Shown here one piece after another: positions 55,302 through 63,840 of a DNA stretch of 64,000 nt. A model generated the notes under the pieces. The model saw only the letters and a list, made by a program, of their open reading frames with translations, ran no database searches and was not told the DNA's origin. Each line of letters begins with the position of its first letter. Positions within the stretch are counted from its first letter, which is position 1. The stretch is from Polyangiaceae bacterium (GTDB lineage Bacteria > Myxococcota_A > Polyangia > Polyangiales > Polyangiaceae), in the NCBI GenBank assembly GCA_016712345.1, contig JADJRH010000011.1, positions 2,604,001 to 2,668,000 on the forward strand, in the 5' to 3' direction. The translations under genes were made by a program, and so were the position numbers.

Positions 55302-55489
55302 GGCGGACCTCCAAATGATGCAGAGGGTTCCTCGATCTTGGGCAGCGTCTGTGACGCAGGCGCTTCTGTCGATTGGAAGACAGCAATCAAGGTGCCACCG
55401 CGCCGCAGGCTGGAACACGGGCGATCACCACTGGCGGGGAGCGGCCGTGCGCCGGGTCTGCGCGGACAGCGCAGAAGGGCGCGCCGCCG

Positions 55490-55660
55490 GGGTCAAGTGT
55501 TTCGCGCAGTTCTTTGCGTTTCTTGTGGGCCGTGGCGACTCGATTCACCACGGTGTACACAAGCGCGCCAAATTCAGGAGCGGCGGCGTCGAGCGCCATA
55601 TTCACGCGTTGGCGATTTTTTCAAACCGCGAGCACTTTGATGAGTGCTGCTTGTCAGGTA
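55490..55660 (-). pseudogene. Sigma-factor internal fragment
   Basis: This segment matches 44080-44240 of the sigma gene: on the minus strand it still encodes NMALDAAAPEFGALVYTVVN and RVATAHKKRKELRETL, parallel to NMALDADDPEFSSFVYAIVS and RVAMAHRKRKERRETL. Both flanks are lost or frameshifted. The surrounding 55302-55693 contains no intact gene. Confidence 0.82.
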
Positions 55661-55693
55661 CATCCAGGAAAGGTTCCACATCCGCAGGACAGA

Positions 55694-56004
55694 AGTCTCC
55701 ACGGGTGACGACGAACCCCGCCGCCAAGAGGTGGGTTCAACCCCGGCGCGCCAAAGCGGCCCAAGTGCAAATTCAGGGGCGCGGTGGGCAACGCAGAATG
55801 GAAAGTGTCGCGCCCCCGATTGGTCGACCGGGCCTGGATGCGCGTTGTGCGGAAAGCGGGCCCGAGGGCGGCTGCGTTACGTTTTGCGCCACTAAAAACG
55901 CGAAATTGGGGGTTGCATGCGGCGAACAGGCCGGCGAAGATGCGCCGATGAGCATTGACAGCGGGATGGAGATGGATTGGCGGAACTGGCCATTGGGCGT
56001 TGGC
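55694..56004. repeat. Composite dispersed repeat, copy 3
   Basis: Core in the inverted state (CCACGGGTGACGACGAACCC, CAAGTGCAAATTCAGGGGCG), then the full tail (GGATGCGCGTTGTGC, GGTTGCATGCGGCGAACAGG, CGGCGAAGATGCG, GATGAGC, TTGGGCGTTGG). It ends about 95 bases before the nuclease/TOPRIM pair, which has copy 4 on its other side. Confidence 0.75.
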
Positions 56005-56099
56005 CCGGCATCTCAAACCTGTCGTGAGTTCTTCCTTGGCATCGCGCAAAACATGAGGCAAAGTTCCCGCGTTGACTCCCGTGTACCTGAGAACGTCGA

Positions 56100-56666
56100 A
56101 TGACAACGACAGCGACAAGAACGGCGAAAGACCTGCAACGAGATGCTGAGAAGTGGTCTCATCAAGACCTCTTGAGCCTGTGGAACCAGATCAAGGCCGG
56201 TGCTCCAATTCCGGGCTTCGCCAATGGCAAAGCATTTGAGTACCTGGTGATAAGGGCCTTTCAACTCGAGAAGACAGACGTTCGGTGGCCCTTTCATGTC
56301 ACATATCCACAGAAATTCGGGACGATGGAACAGGTGGACGGAATTGTATACTTACCGCAGCGTGCATTCCTCATCGAGAGCAAGGATCTCTCCGAACCGG
56401 CTGCGATCGAGGCCGTCGCGAAACTTCGTTTCCGTTTGGAAAGTCGACCTCCATCCACGATGGGAGTGCTGTTCAGCGTTCGCGACTTCTCTCTCCCCAC
56501 CGAGGTGTTTACTCAGTTTGCGTCCCCGCTCAACGTCTTGCTGTGGGGCAGTTCCGATCTCGACATTGCCCTGGCATCCAAGTCAATGACTGAAGGGTTG
56601 AGACAGAAGCTTGAATTCGCGACGGAATATGGGTTGCCCCTTTACGCATTCGGTGATTCCAAATGA
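56100..56666 (+). CDS. PD-(D/E)XK nuclease-like protein of a two-gene module
   Basis: A 188-residue cytoplasmic protein. NGKAFEYLVIRAFQLE supplies the first glutamate (E47), VDGIVYL the aspartate (D80) and FLIESKDL the E-x-K (E93, K95): a complete PD-(D/E)XK active site as in Mrr-like and other restriction nucleases. No DNA-binding domain is attached. It overlaps the TOPRIM gene as ATGA, and the pair is bracketed by composite repeats. It is probably a defence nuclease; its trigger is unknown. Confidence 0.75.
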   Translation: MTTTATRTAKDLQRDAEKWSHQDLLSLWNQIKAGAPIPGFANGKAFEYLVIRAFQLEKTDVRWPFHVTYPQKFGTMEQVDGIVYLPQRAFLIESKDLSEPAAIEAVAKLRFRLESRPPSTMGVLFSVRDFSLPTEVFTQFASPLNVLLWGSSDLDIALASKSMTEGLRQKLEFATEYGLPLYAFGDSK

Positions 56667-57280
56667 ACATTCATATCTTGGTCGAAGGCGAACGCGATCG
56701 GCAGATCATCGAAAAAATGCTCGCTGACCTTCAAAAGAGCCACACGTTTAAGGTCACGAAGTGTGGCGGAAGAGACGCGGCCCGCCCTATCGCGAGAAAG
56801 ATTCTCATTCAATACGGCGAGCCGACCGCTCTTCTTCTCGATTCGGACACAACCGACACCGAGCGTGCCAATCAGCAAAAGCGTGATTTGGAGGACTACC
56901 TCCGATGGGGCATTCGTGACATACCGTTCACGGTGCAACAATTCGTTCCAGAGATCGAGGCCATATTCTTTGAGCGTCCCAAGGCTTTGAAGCGCATTTG
57001 GGGTCGCGGCCTTCCCGAAAAGACAATCGTCATCGGAAAGAGAGTTCCCAAGGAGACACTCGAGGATCTTCTCAAAGAGAAGCACATAACTGGAACGGAT
57101 GGCATGCTGTCTATGCTCACCGACGCCGACCTAAGCGATCTTCGGCAACATCCGGTGATCAAGGTGCTCCGTGAGTTTGCCGAACAGCATGGTGCAAAGG
57201 AGAAGGCACCAAGGCGGCGGGCGAACATCAAATTGCAACCAACGGAGCGGGCTCGTGGTGCTCGCCCACTCCGCGGCTGA
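56663..57280 (+). CDS. TOPRIM-domain protein of a two-gene module
   Basis: A 205-residue protein whose start NIHILVEGERDRQIIEKML has the TOPRIM glutamate (E8) and whose LLLDSDTTD gives the D-x-D (D60, D62), as in OLD-like and DUF4276/DUF4435 nucleases. The second half is helical. The last 20 residues are Arg/Pro-rich and fall in a hairpin (57237-57295), so the native C-terminus may have been altered. It is translationally coupled to the upstream PD-(D/E)XK gene, suggesting a two-protein nuclease. Confidence 0.72.
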   Translation: MNIHILVEGERDRQIIEKMLADLQKSHTFKVTKCGGRDAARPIARKILIQYGEPTALLLDSDTTDTERANQQKRDLEDYLRWGIRDIPFTVQQFVPEIEAIFFERPKALKRIWGRGLPEKTIVIGKRVPKETLEDLLKEKHITGTDGMLSMLTDADLSDLRQHPVIKVLREFAEQHGAKEKAPRRRANIKLQPTERARGARPLRG

Positions 57281-57295
57281 CGATCGGCGTTGGGT
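57237..57295. repeat. attC-like hairpin at the end of the TOPRIM gene
   Basis: CCAAC (57239-57243) faces GTTGGGT (57289-57295), which fits GTTRRRY. CGGAGCGGGC (57243-57252) pairs with GCCCACTCCG (57264-57273), one mismatch. The TGA stop of the gene lies inside. The 59-base length is at the lower end for integron sites. It differs in sequence from tails A to C. Confidence 0.45.
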
Positions 57296-57375
57296 CGCGC
57301 GCAACGCCCGTGCCGAAAACGCAGGATCGCTCAACGCCAAACCCCAGCGAAACCGGCGCCATCCACATTCGCCTG

Positions 57376-57690
57376 CCCACCGCGCCCATGAATTTGCAAT
57401 TGGGCCGCATCGGTGCGCCGGGTTGAAGCCCACCTCTTGGCGGCGGGGTTCGCGGTCGCCGGTCGAAACTCCCGCGCAACGCACATGCGGACGTGAGGCG
57501 TCGTGCCGCCGATTGGGTCGGAGGGGCCGGGATGCGCGTTGTGCTGAAAGCGAGCCCGAAAGCGCTTGCGTTGCGTTCCCACGCGACCGAAAACGCGAAA
57601 TTTTGGGCTTGCATGCCGTGAGCAGGCCGGCGAAGATGCGGCGATGAGCGGAGACGGCGGAGCGCGAAGGGACTGGCCGTTGGGCGTAAA
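57376..57690. repeat. Composite dispersed repeat, copy 4
   Basis: Core in the same direction as copy 1 (AATTTGCAATTGGGCCGC, AAGCCCACCTCTTGGCGGCG) and a full tail (GGATGCGCGTTGTGC, GGGCTTGCATGCCGTGAGC, CGGCGAAGATGCGGCGATG). It lies between the TOPRIM gene and the EVE nuclease gene; the rest of the 449-base gap holds only the hairpin and a short leader. Confidence 0.75.
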
Positions 57691-57729
57691 GCATTCGAAC
57701 TCCGATCACAGTCTGAATAGGATCTTTCC

Positions 57730-58836
57730 ATGACCTACTACGTCACGCTATTCTCACCGGAGACATATCGCAGGTTCGCGGAGTCGAAACGAGATACCAG
57801 TGCGGTGCGGATCCGCCAGCGAAAGGCCGCTGACCGCATAAACGTCGGTGACTTCCTGGTGGCGTACATGACCGGGCTATCCCGCTGGGTCGGGCTTTTC
57901 GAGGTCACCGGACCGGTCTACGAGGACCGGTCACCCCTCTTCGCCGACAAGGACGACCCCTTCGTCGTACGACTGCCCATCAAGGTGCACGCTTGGCTCA
58001 CGCCGGAGCACGGAATTCCAATTCACGACCGCGTCCTGTGGCCGAAGCTGTCCTTCACCAAAGGGCATGAGCCCAATTCCAGTCTCTGGACCGGCAATGT
58101 CCGCACAAGCCTTGCTCCGCTGGACGCATTCGACGCCAAGCTGCTCGATTCGCTTCTACGCGCGCAGACGGCAAGACCAACCGCCTATCCCCTCGACCTG
58201 CGAGAGCTTCGATTGATTCAAGAACACCGCGTCAGGCGTGAGGGGGGCGACGTGATGGTCAGCGTGCCCGAGGACGGCGACGAGCCGACCCCGACTTCTC
58301 CGAAGCTCGCACGCGAATCCATCAAGATCCAAGCGCTCTTAGCGAAGATTGGCGCCACGATGGGGTTTCGTATCTGGATTCCAGCCGCTGACCGCGGTGG
58401 GGTATTGCGCGAGCAACCTACAGTCGAGCCCAGCTTACTCCAACAACTCCCACTCAACTATGACAGCACGACTCTGAAGACAATCGAAAATATCGATGTC
58501 CTCTGGCTCAAGGGTCGTTCGATGGCGCGAGCCTTCGAGGTCGAACACACCACTGCCATATACTCTGGAATCCTCCGTATGGCGGACCTTCTCGCGCTTC
58601 AGCCGAATATGGACATCCGCCTTCACATCGTCGGCCCCGACGATCGACGGAGGAAGGTCTTCGAGGAAATTCGACGCCCCGTCTTCTCACTGATCGAGGG
58701 CAAGCCCTTGCAAGAGCGGTGCACGTTCCTCGCCTACGACAGTATCGAAGAGCTCGCCAAGCTCCCCCATCTAGGCCACGTAAACGACAGCATTCTCGCA
58801 GAATATGAAGACGACGCTCGATCGGACGGGGCATGA
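57730..58836 (+). CDS. EVE-domain fused to PD-(D/E)XK nuclease (type IV restriction-like)
   Basis: A 368-residue cytoplasmic protein. The N-terminal 140 residues (YYVTLFSPETYRRFAESKRD, INVGDFLVAYMTGLSRWVGL, FEVTGPVYED) match the EVE/PUA-like fold that reads modified bases. The C-terminal part has IENIDVLWLKG and RAFEVEHTTAIYSGILRMAD, an aspartate plus E-x-E/H core of restriction-like nucleases. The fusion predicts cleavage of DNA carrying modified bases. ATG 57730 is preceded by GATCTTTCC rather than a clear ribosome-binding site. Confidence 0.82.
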   Translation: MTYYVTLFSPETYRRFAESKRDTSAVRIRQRKAADRINVGDFLVAYMTGLSRWVGLFEVTGPVYEDRSPLFADKDDPFVVRLPIKVHAWLTPEHGIPIHDRVLWPKLSFTKGHEPNSSLWTGNVRTSLAPLDAFDAKLLDSLLRAQTARPTAYPLDLRELRLIQEHRVRREGGDVMVSVPEDGDEPTPTSPKLARESIKIQALLAKIGATMGFRIWIPAADRGGVLREQPTVEPSLLQQLPLNYDSTTLKTIENIDVLWLKGRSMARAFEVEHTTAIYSGILRMADLLALQPNMDIRLHIVGPDDRRRKVFEEIRRPVFSLIEGKPLQERCTFLAYDSIEELAKLPHLGHVNDSILAEYEDDARSDGA

Positions 58837-59057
58837 AAGACGCAGATCGGACAGGCGTCAGCACAGTGTGGAACCGCACAAGACCAGAGGGCATTTATGG
58901 CTTCGCACATTATGATCACGATCGTGGCGGTCATCTGTTCGTCTGCGTGTATCGTTCAGACCGAGGCGATGGCGCCGGAGTATTCTATGTTCAGCTTAGT
59001 TACGCCCCCACCGCGGAAGGCAACAGCATAGGAGTTAGGTGTGTCCGACCGCAGTGA
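58833..59057 (+). CDS. Small hypothetical protein coupled to the EVE nuclease
   Basis: A possible 74-residue protein whose ATG overlaps the nuclease stop as ATGA. The composition (GFAHYDHDRGGHLFVCVYRS, GAGVFYVQLSYAP) is compatible with a small beta-rich protein, but there is no recognised family and the length is close to chance. The coupling and the tail hairpin shortly after its stop are the main reasons for listing it. Confidence 0.4.
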   Translation: MKDADRTGVSTVWNRTRPEGIYGFAHYDHDRGGHLFVCVYRSDRGDGAGVFYVQLSYAPTAEGNSIGVRCVRPQ

Positions 59058-59083
59058 CATTCGCCAGCGCCCCGAAGGCGCCA

Positions 59084-59174
59084 TTCCAACAATGAGTATT
59101 TCATCGCCGACAACGCCAGCACCTCCCCATCGTCACCACCACGAGTCAGGTCGCCGCAAAAGTCGGAGTTGATA
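59084..59174. repeat. attC-like tail C
   Basis: CCAAC and AATGAGTATTTCATCGCCGA (59086 onward) match tails A and B; CAAC (59087-59090) faces GTTG (59168-59171). The right half is more diverged than in tail A. It lies 30 bases after the small coupled gene. 59175-59319 holds no supported gene. Confidence 0.5.
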
Positions 59175-59319
59175 CATGCGCAACGCGGACACATAACGGC
59201 GCGCTCCGACCAACATCGATCGGCACCGCCGCTGAGATCAACCGCCTCTCAACTCAAGACGCCCGCGTCGTAATCCGCTACCGGCTTGACACCCAGCGCC
59301 GGTTGGTCAAAAGTGCCGC

Positions 59320-61010
59320 GTGTCGATGGAAGAGCGCGCCATCAAGTTCGTTCCGGCTTTGGGTGAGTCTGATTTTCGAAAGCTTCGAGAACTTGGGGCC
59401 GGCTATATTGATAAAACGCACTTCATCGGCCAGGTCATTGCCGATACCAGTTCGGTGGTGCTTTTTCCCCGTCCGCGCAGGTTTGGAAAAACCCTCAATC
59501 TTTCGGCGTTGGGCCACTTTCTCAGAAAGTCTGATGAAGATCTGACGCCGCTGTTTCAGGGGCTCCACATCGCTGGCAACGCGCAGGCGATGGAGCATTT
59601 TCAAAAGTACCCAGTGGTAAGCCTCACTTTCAAAGACGTGAAGGCTTCTTCTTACTCGTCTGCCATGGCAGGCATTCGCGACCAGATTGTGGCCGCGTAC
59701 CGCGCGCACGATTATCTGCTTCAAGCCCCCGAGCTTGACTCGACAATGGCGCGCAAGCTGCTTGGTGTACTCAACGGTGAAACCTCCGCCGACGAGCTTC
59801 AATATTCGCTCTACTGGCTATCTACCGCGCTCTACGAGCACCACAAAAAAAGGGCTGTCATCCTGATTGACGAATATGACACGCCCATTCAGTCGGGATA
59901 TCTCAACGGCTTTTTTGACGAAGTGGTGCTCTTTTTCGCAACTTTCTCTCCGCGGCCCTCAAAGACAACCCTGCCCTCTTCAAAGGCGTGCTCACCGGCA
60001 TTTTGCGGGTCTCCAAAGAAAACATGTTCTCCGGGCTCAACAACATCGAGGTGTTTTCTATCCTCACGTCGGACTATGCCACCGCGTTTGGTTTCACTGA
60101 AGAAGAGGTGGCCACCCTTGTTTCACCTTCCCAATTGGAAGAGGTGCGCACTTGGTACAATGGGTACCTGTTTGGCGGTCAGGTGATCTATAATCCGTGG
60201 TCTATTCTCAACTATGTCAAAAAGGGTGAGTTTCATCCCTATTGGGTAAACACAAGCTCAACCGATCTGATTGACGATCTCGCCACCAAACACGGTATGG
60301 GCCTTTCTCCCAAGTCGGCCGCCTTACTCAACGGCGAGGCCATTGAAACGCGGCTCGATGACAACATTGTGCTCCGCGATGTTGAGCACCGTGTGGACGC
60401 GTTTTGGAATTTTCTACTCTTCTCGGGCTATCTCAAACTCGTTTCTGTACAGCACAACGAGGGCCGAACCACCGGCCTTTTGAGCATTCCAAACAAAGAG
60501 ATTCGAGTTGTTTATCAACTCATGTTTGAGCGTTGGTTTGAGCGCGCCGCCATGCACACGGGTGAAATTGACGCGCTCGTGACAGCTCTCTTTTCAGGCG
60601 ATGCCGCCGGGGTAGAAACCTACCTGAGTGACATGTTGCTTCGCATTGTGTCGTATCAAGACGGTGCCGGTCGCCAACCTGAAAACCTGTACCACGGATT
60701 TGTACTCGGCCTATTGGTGCACCTAGAAGCCCATTATCAAATTCGCTCCAATCGCGAGGCCGGGCTTGGCCGCGCCGATGTGCTGATGTTGCCCAAAACC
60801 AAGGGCCGCCCCGCCGTGGTGATGGAGTTCAAAGTGCCCTTTGGAAAAGAAACCCCTGAGCAGGCCATGCAAAAGGCCCTCAATCAAATCGGCGAACGCA
60901 AATACGCCGCCGAACTTGAAGGGGCGGCGGTGTCCGCCGTGCATGAATACGCCATGGTGTTTGACGGCAAACAGGTATGGGTAAGACGCGGCGACGACGC
61001 TCCGAGCTAA
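59320..61010 (+). pseudogene. AAA-ATPase-like / PD-(D/E)XK gene with a one-base frameshift
   Basis: The two frames make one protein of about 563 residues: an AAA-ATPase-like domain (LGAGYIDKTHFI, FPRPRRFGKTLNLS P-loop, VILIDEYDTPIQSGY) and a C-terminal PD-(D/E)XK_9-type nuclease (GRADVLMLP, AVVMEFKVP). The break is at 59931-59938: CTTTTTCGCAAC should read with one extra C to give FFRNFLSAALKD. All other positions are intact, so this is either a recent mutation or a sequencing error. The family is common and often multicopy in gut and soil bacteria; its function is unknown. Confidence 0.82.
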
Positions 61011-61030
61011 CCGCCGCTAACTAACCGCCG

Positions 61031-61600
61031 CTAACAAGAACAGCTTGCCGAAACGCGCGCGGAGGCGTTTTTGACCCTGTCGCGCGCATTGGTACACATC
61101 GAATCGCTTTCACCCGCGAGGCCGCACAAGTGATTGGCCGCCCGCTCCATAGAAGCGAGCGCTCGGCACGCTGAAAAACAAGGATCCGCCGCCCCACCTG
61201 ACAATTGAGTGGCCTCTTTGGCGGGTTCGCGTGGGACCGGCTGCGCCGCCGTGGCGCCGGTGCCGGTAGGTTCAGTCTGAGGCTGCGGCGGAGTTGTCGG
61301 TGCCGCGGTGGGTGCCGCGCTCGCCGCGGGAGCGACCATCCCATTGGGAATTCGGTCGGCGCTGTCGGCACTTCCCGCGCCAATCCCGCCGAAAATCCCT
61401 GCGAGCTGAGCCTCTGCCCGATCCATTTCAGCAAGCGCCGAGTTTGCGTCGGTGAACGCCGGCTGCGCGTCTTGCGGTGGCTCGGCCGACTTGCTTTGCA
61501 TTCCCCCGCCGCAACCGCCCGCGATCAAGCCAACTCCGGTTGCAGCAACCGAAAGGAAACCGAATTGAAGCGTTTTGACGGCCGTTCGTTCAGGGCGCAT
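61031..61600 (-). CDS. Ala/Pro/Thr-rich lipoprotein
   Basis: About 189 residues from ATG 61600; an ATG at 61660 is possible. The signal peptide ends in LIAGGCGGG. The mature part has a short helical section (ANSALAEMDRAEAQLAGIFG), an Ala/Pro/Thr linker and a C-terminal domain with six cysteines (CFSACRALASMERAANHLCG, ending SCSC). No family is recognised; the layout resembles other myxobacterial envelope lipoproteins. It starts just after direct repeats of TAACCGCCGC at 61010-61035. Confidence 0.7.
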   Translation of the reverse strand: MRPERTAVKTLQFGFLSVAATGVGLIAGGCGGGMQSKSAEPPQDAQPAFTDANSALAEMDRAEAQLAGIFGGIGAGSADSADRIPNGMVAPAASAAPTAAPTTPPQPQTEPTGTGATAAQPVPREPAKEATQLSGGAADPCFSACRALASMERAANHLCGLAGESDSMCTNARDRVKNASARVSASCSC

Positions 61601-61717
61601 TCCAATCCTCGAAACGCTGGACGCCCGGACCGGCTTACGGGGCTCAGGGGTATTTTTCAAAATCGCGGGGAACGCACCGGCCCCGCAATGCGTTTGCGGG
61701 GCGGCGGCGCTCTTTTT

Positions 61718-61981
61718 TTAGTTCTTGCTGTCGAACTCAATGCCCTTTTTCACTTCATCCACAGCGTTTTTCACGTGCTCGCGCGCTTTCACGCGGTGGC
61801 CGCCTTTGTCGGCCGTCGCTTTTTCAAGCTGTTCATCGGCCTCTTTCAAAAGCTTGAGCGCCGCTTTCATGTGCGGCTGTTTCTCTTCGGCGGTGGCTTC
61901 ACCAATGAAGTTGCCGCCCACAACAGCCGCAAGCGCACCCGCCAAAACCACTGTTGAAACTTTCCAAACGTTAAACCGCAT
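61718..61981 (-). CDS. Small exported helical protein
   Basis: An 87-residue protein from ATG 61981, with GAGGAG seven bases upstream. It has a signal peptide (VVLAGALAAVVGGNFIGEAT) and a two-helix mature part: MKAALKLLKEADEQLEKAT and DKGGHRVKAREHVKNAVDEV. The KGGHR...A...V..A...V pattern with a terminal GIEFD recurs in small periplasmic proteins of many bacteria, but has no assigned function. Confidence 0.8.
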   Translation of the reverse strand: MRFNVWKVSTVVLAGALAAVVGGNFIGEATAEEKQPHMKAALKLLKEADEQLEKATADKGGHRVKAREHVKNAVDEVKKGIEFDSKN

Positions 61982-62215
61982 GGGGCATCTCCTCGTTTCT
62001 TCCGTTTCCGAAGCCCACAAGGCTGCCGCAAAACGCCTCCCAACAGAAGCCCTTTTTTTCAACAGCAAAACGCCGCCGACGTTTGCCCAACCCACAGACA
62101 AAGGTGTACACAGCTTCCAACAACGTTCACCCCAGCTCGCAACTGTGATGATGAAGCGGCACATCACCCACCGAACGGCACCCGCCGCTGCTACTCTGGC
62201 CCCGCGTTTTTTCTC

Positions 62216-63562
62216 ATGCCCGACGAACTGAACCGCACCCCCTCCCTCCCTGACGCGATTGGTCGCTATCAGGTCGCGCGCCTCATCGGTGAAGGCGCCA
62301 TGGGACGCGTGCTTCTCGCGCACGATCCGGTGCTCGATCGCGATGTGGCGGTCAAACACCTGCGCGCCGACCTTTCGATCCCCGACGACGTGCGCCGCGG
62401 CCTTGTCACACGCATGCGACACGAAGCCCGCGCCGCCGCACGCGTCATGCATCCGCACCTCGTCACGCTTCACGACATGGGCGAAGACGACCGCGTCGGC
62501 CTGTACCTTGTTTTCGAATATGTCGAAGGGCCTACGCTCAAACAACGCAGCGCCGAAGGGCCCATGCCCGCGCATGAAGCGGCAAAGCTCGCCGAAGAAC
62601 TCGGTTCAGCGCTCACCACCGCGCACGCCGCCGGCATTCTCCACCGCGACATCAAACCCGAAAATGTGATCTTGTCGAAAAAAGGCTCCAAAGTGGCCGA
62701 TTTTGGCATCGCCAAAATTCCCGACTCCACGCTCACGCATCAAGGTGGCCTCATGGGTACACCTGCGTACAGCGCGCCGGAAACCTTTCGAACAAGCACT
62801 TTTTCGCCCGAAAGTGATCAGTTTTCCCTCGCCGCAACGCTCTACGAAGCCGTGTCCGGCGAGCGCGCGTTTCCCGGCGACGACGCCGTTGCCGTGGCCC
62901 AACGCATCTTGCACGAAGCGCCGGAGCCTTTTGCTGCGCGCCTCGGGCTTTCCGCTGCGGTGGATGAAGTGTTCGCTCGGGCGCTCTCCCGCAAGCCGCG
63001 ATCGCGTTTTCCAAGTTGCGAAGATTTTGGGCGCGCTCTCGCTGCGGCGTTGCGACCTGCCCCATCGCCCACGGAAGGCAATGGCACGTCGCATGGCACT
63101 GATCTCCAAAGTCCTTCCAAAAAAGGGGTTGCGTCGTTGTCCAGCGGCCCGCCGTCGGCGCGCGCACCGCGCGCGGCAAACGCTGTTGGGGGCGCTACTG
63201 CAACCGACAACGACGTTCCGAGTGAGCGCAAAAACAGCCACGTCATTCTGGGCATCATTGCCGTGCTCATCACAGGTGTACTCTTGGCGCGGGCCGCGAT
63301 GAAGTCGGCCGAAGACGCAACCGCCGCCCCCACGGCTGGGAGCGCGGTTTTGGCGCCGCCGCCTTCGGCGTCGGCGCCAAGACCGCGCCCCCCCGTTCGG
63401 CCGGTTCCCAAGCCAACGCTCACGGCGACGGCTTCGGTCGCGGCGGGCGCCCCCTCCCCGTCCGCGAGCGCGCCGCCGCCCGACCCTTCGGTTTCAGGAA
63501 CGTCAAGTGCCGAGCCCGCCGGTACCACCACCGCGGCGCCCTCCCCCGACGCCGGCCTGTAG
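62216..63562 (+). CDS. Membrane-anchored Ser/Thr protein kinase
   Basis: A 448-residue kinase with a canonical active site: GEGAMGRV loop, K47 (VAVKHL), catalytic loop LHRDIKPEN with D145, DFGIAK (162-167) and the activation segment LMGTPAYSAPE. One transmembrane segment (VILGIIAVLITGVLLARAAM) near residue 350 is followed by a Pro/Ala/Ser-rich external tail of 80 residues. It differs from the kinase at 27961 by its HRDIKPEN loop and outside tail. It is divergent from the small exported protein, with a 234-base gap. Confidence 0.93.
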   Translation: MPDELNRTPSLPDAIGRYQVARLIGEGAMGRVLLAHDPVLDRDVAVKHLRADLSIPDDVRRGLVTRMRHEARAAARVMHPHLVTLHDMGEDDRVGLYLVFEYVEGPTLKQRSAEGPMPAHEAAKLAEELGSALTTAHAAGILHRDIKPENVILSKKGSKVADFGIAKIPDSTLTHQGGLMGTPAYSAPETFRTSTFSPESDQFSLAATLYEAVSGERAFPGDDAVAVAQRILHEAPEPFAARLGLSAAVDEVFARALSRKPRSRFPSCEDFGRALAAALRPAPSPTEGNGTSHGTDLQSPSKKGVASLSSGPPSARAPRAANAVGGATATDNDVPSERKNSHVILGIIAVLITGVLLARAAMKSAEDATAAPTAGSAVLAPPPSASAPRPRPPVRPVPKPTLTATASVAAGAPSPSASAPPPDPSVSGTSSAEPAGTTTAAPSPDAGL

Positions 63563-63715
63563 ATATTACCCTACACGTGGCCGAAGACGATCGGGAAGCA
63601 TGGGTAGAGAAGGTCTACTGGCGTGGTTGGCTGGAAACGGGTGTTGGTACCCGTGGCGAGGTTAGTGTCATGGAGCGGGAGACGGCTCTCAACGTGCACT
63701 GGTAGACAATGGGAA
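63563..63715 (+). pseudogene. Fragment of the AgmX-like gene family
   Basis: CGTGGCCGAAGACGATCGGG and CATGGGTAGA match 46486-46521 of the gene at 46237. The peptide LHVAEDDREAWVEKVYW follows directly on the kinase stop, with no start codon of its own. It is a remnant of a second copy. The region up to 63840 holds no gene. Confidence 0.7.
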
Positions 63716-63840
63716 TCTACCCGTCAAACCCCCGCCCCTGCCGCGCGTTTTTTGGGAAGCTTAACCAGCTTGGTAGGCACCCCACTCGTTTCTGACCTTC
63801 CCTACCGAGTCGACCCCAAACACAAAACGTGCCTGACACG

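Noticed and set aside
55102..56103. 333-codon plus-strand frame across the sigma fragment and composite repeat
   Set aside because: It runs through identified repeats and a pseudogene on the other strand; its translation has no family signature.
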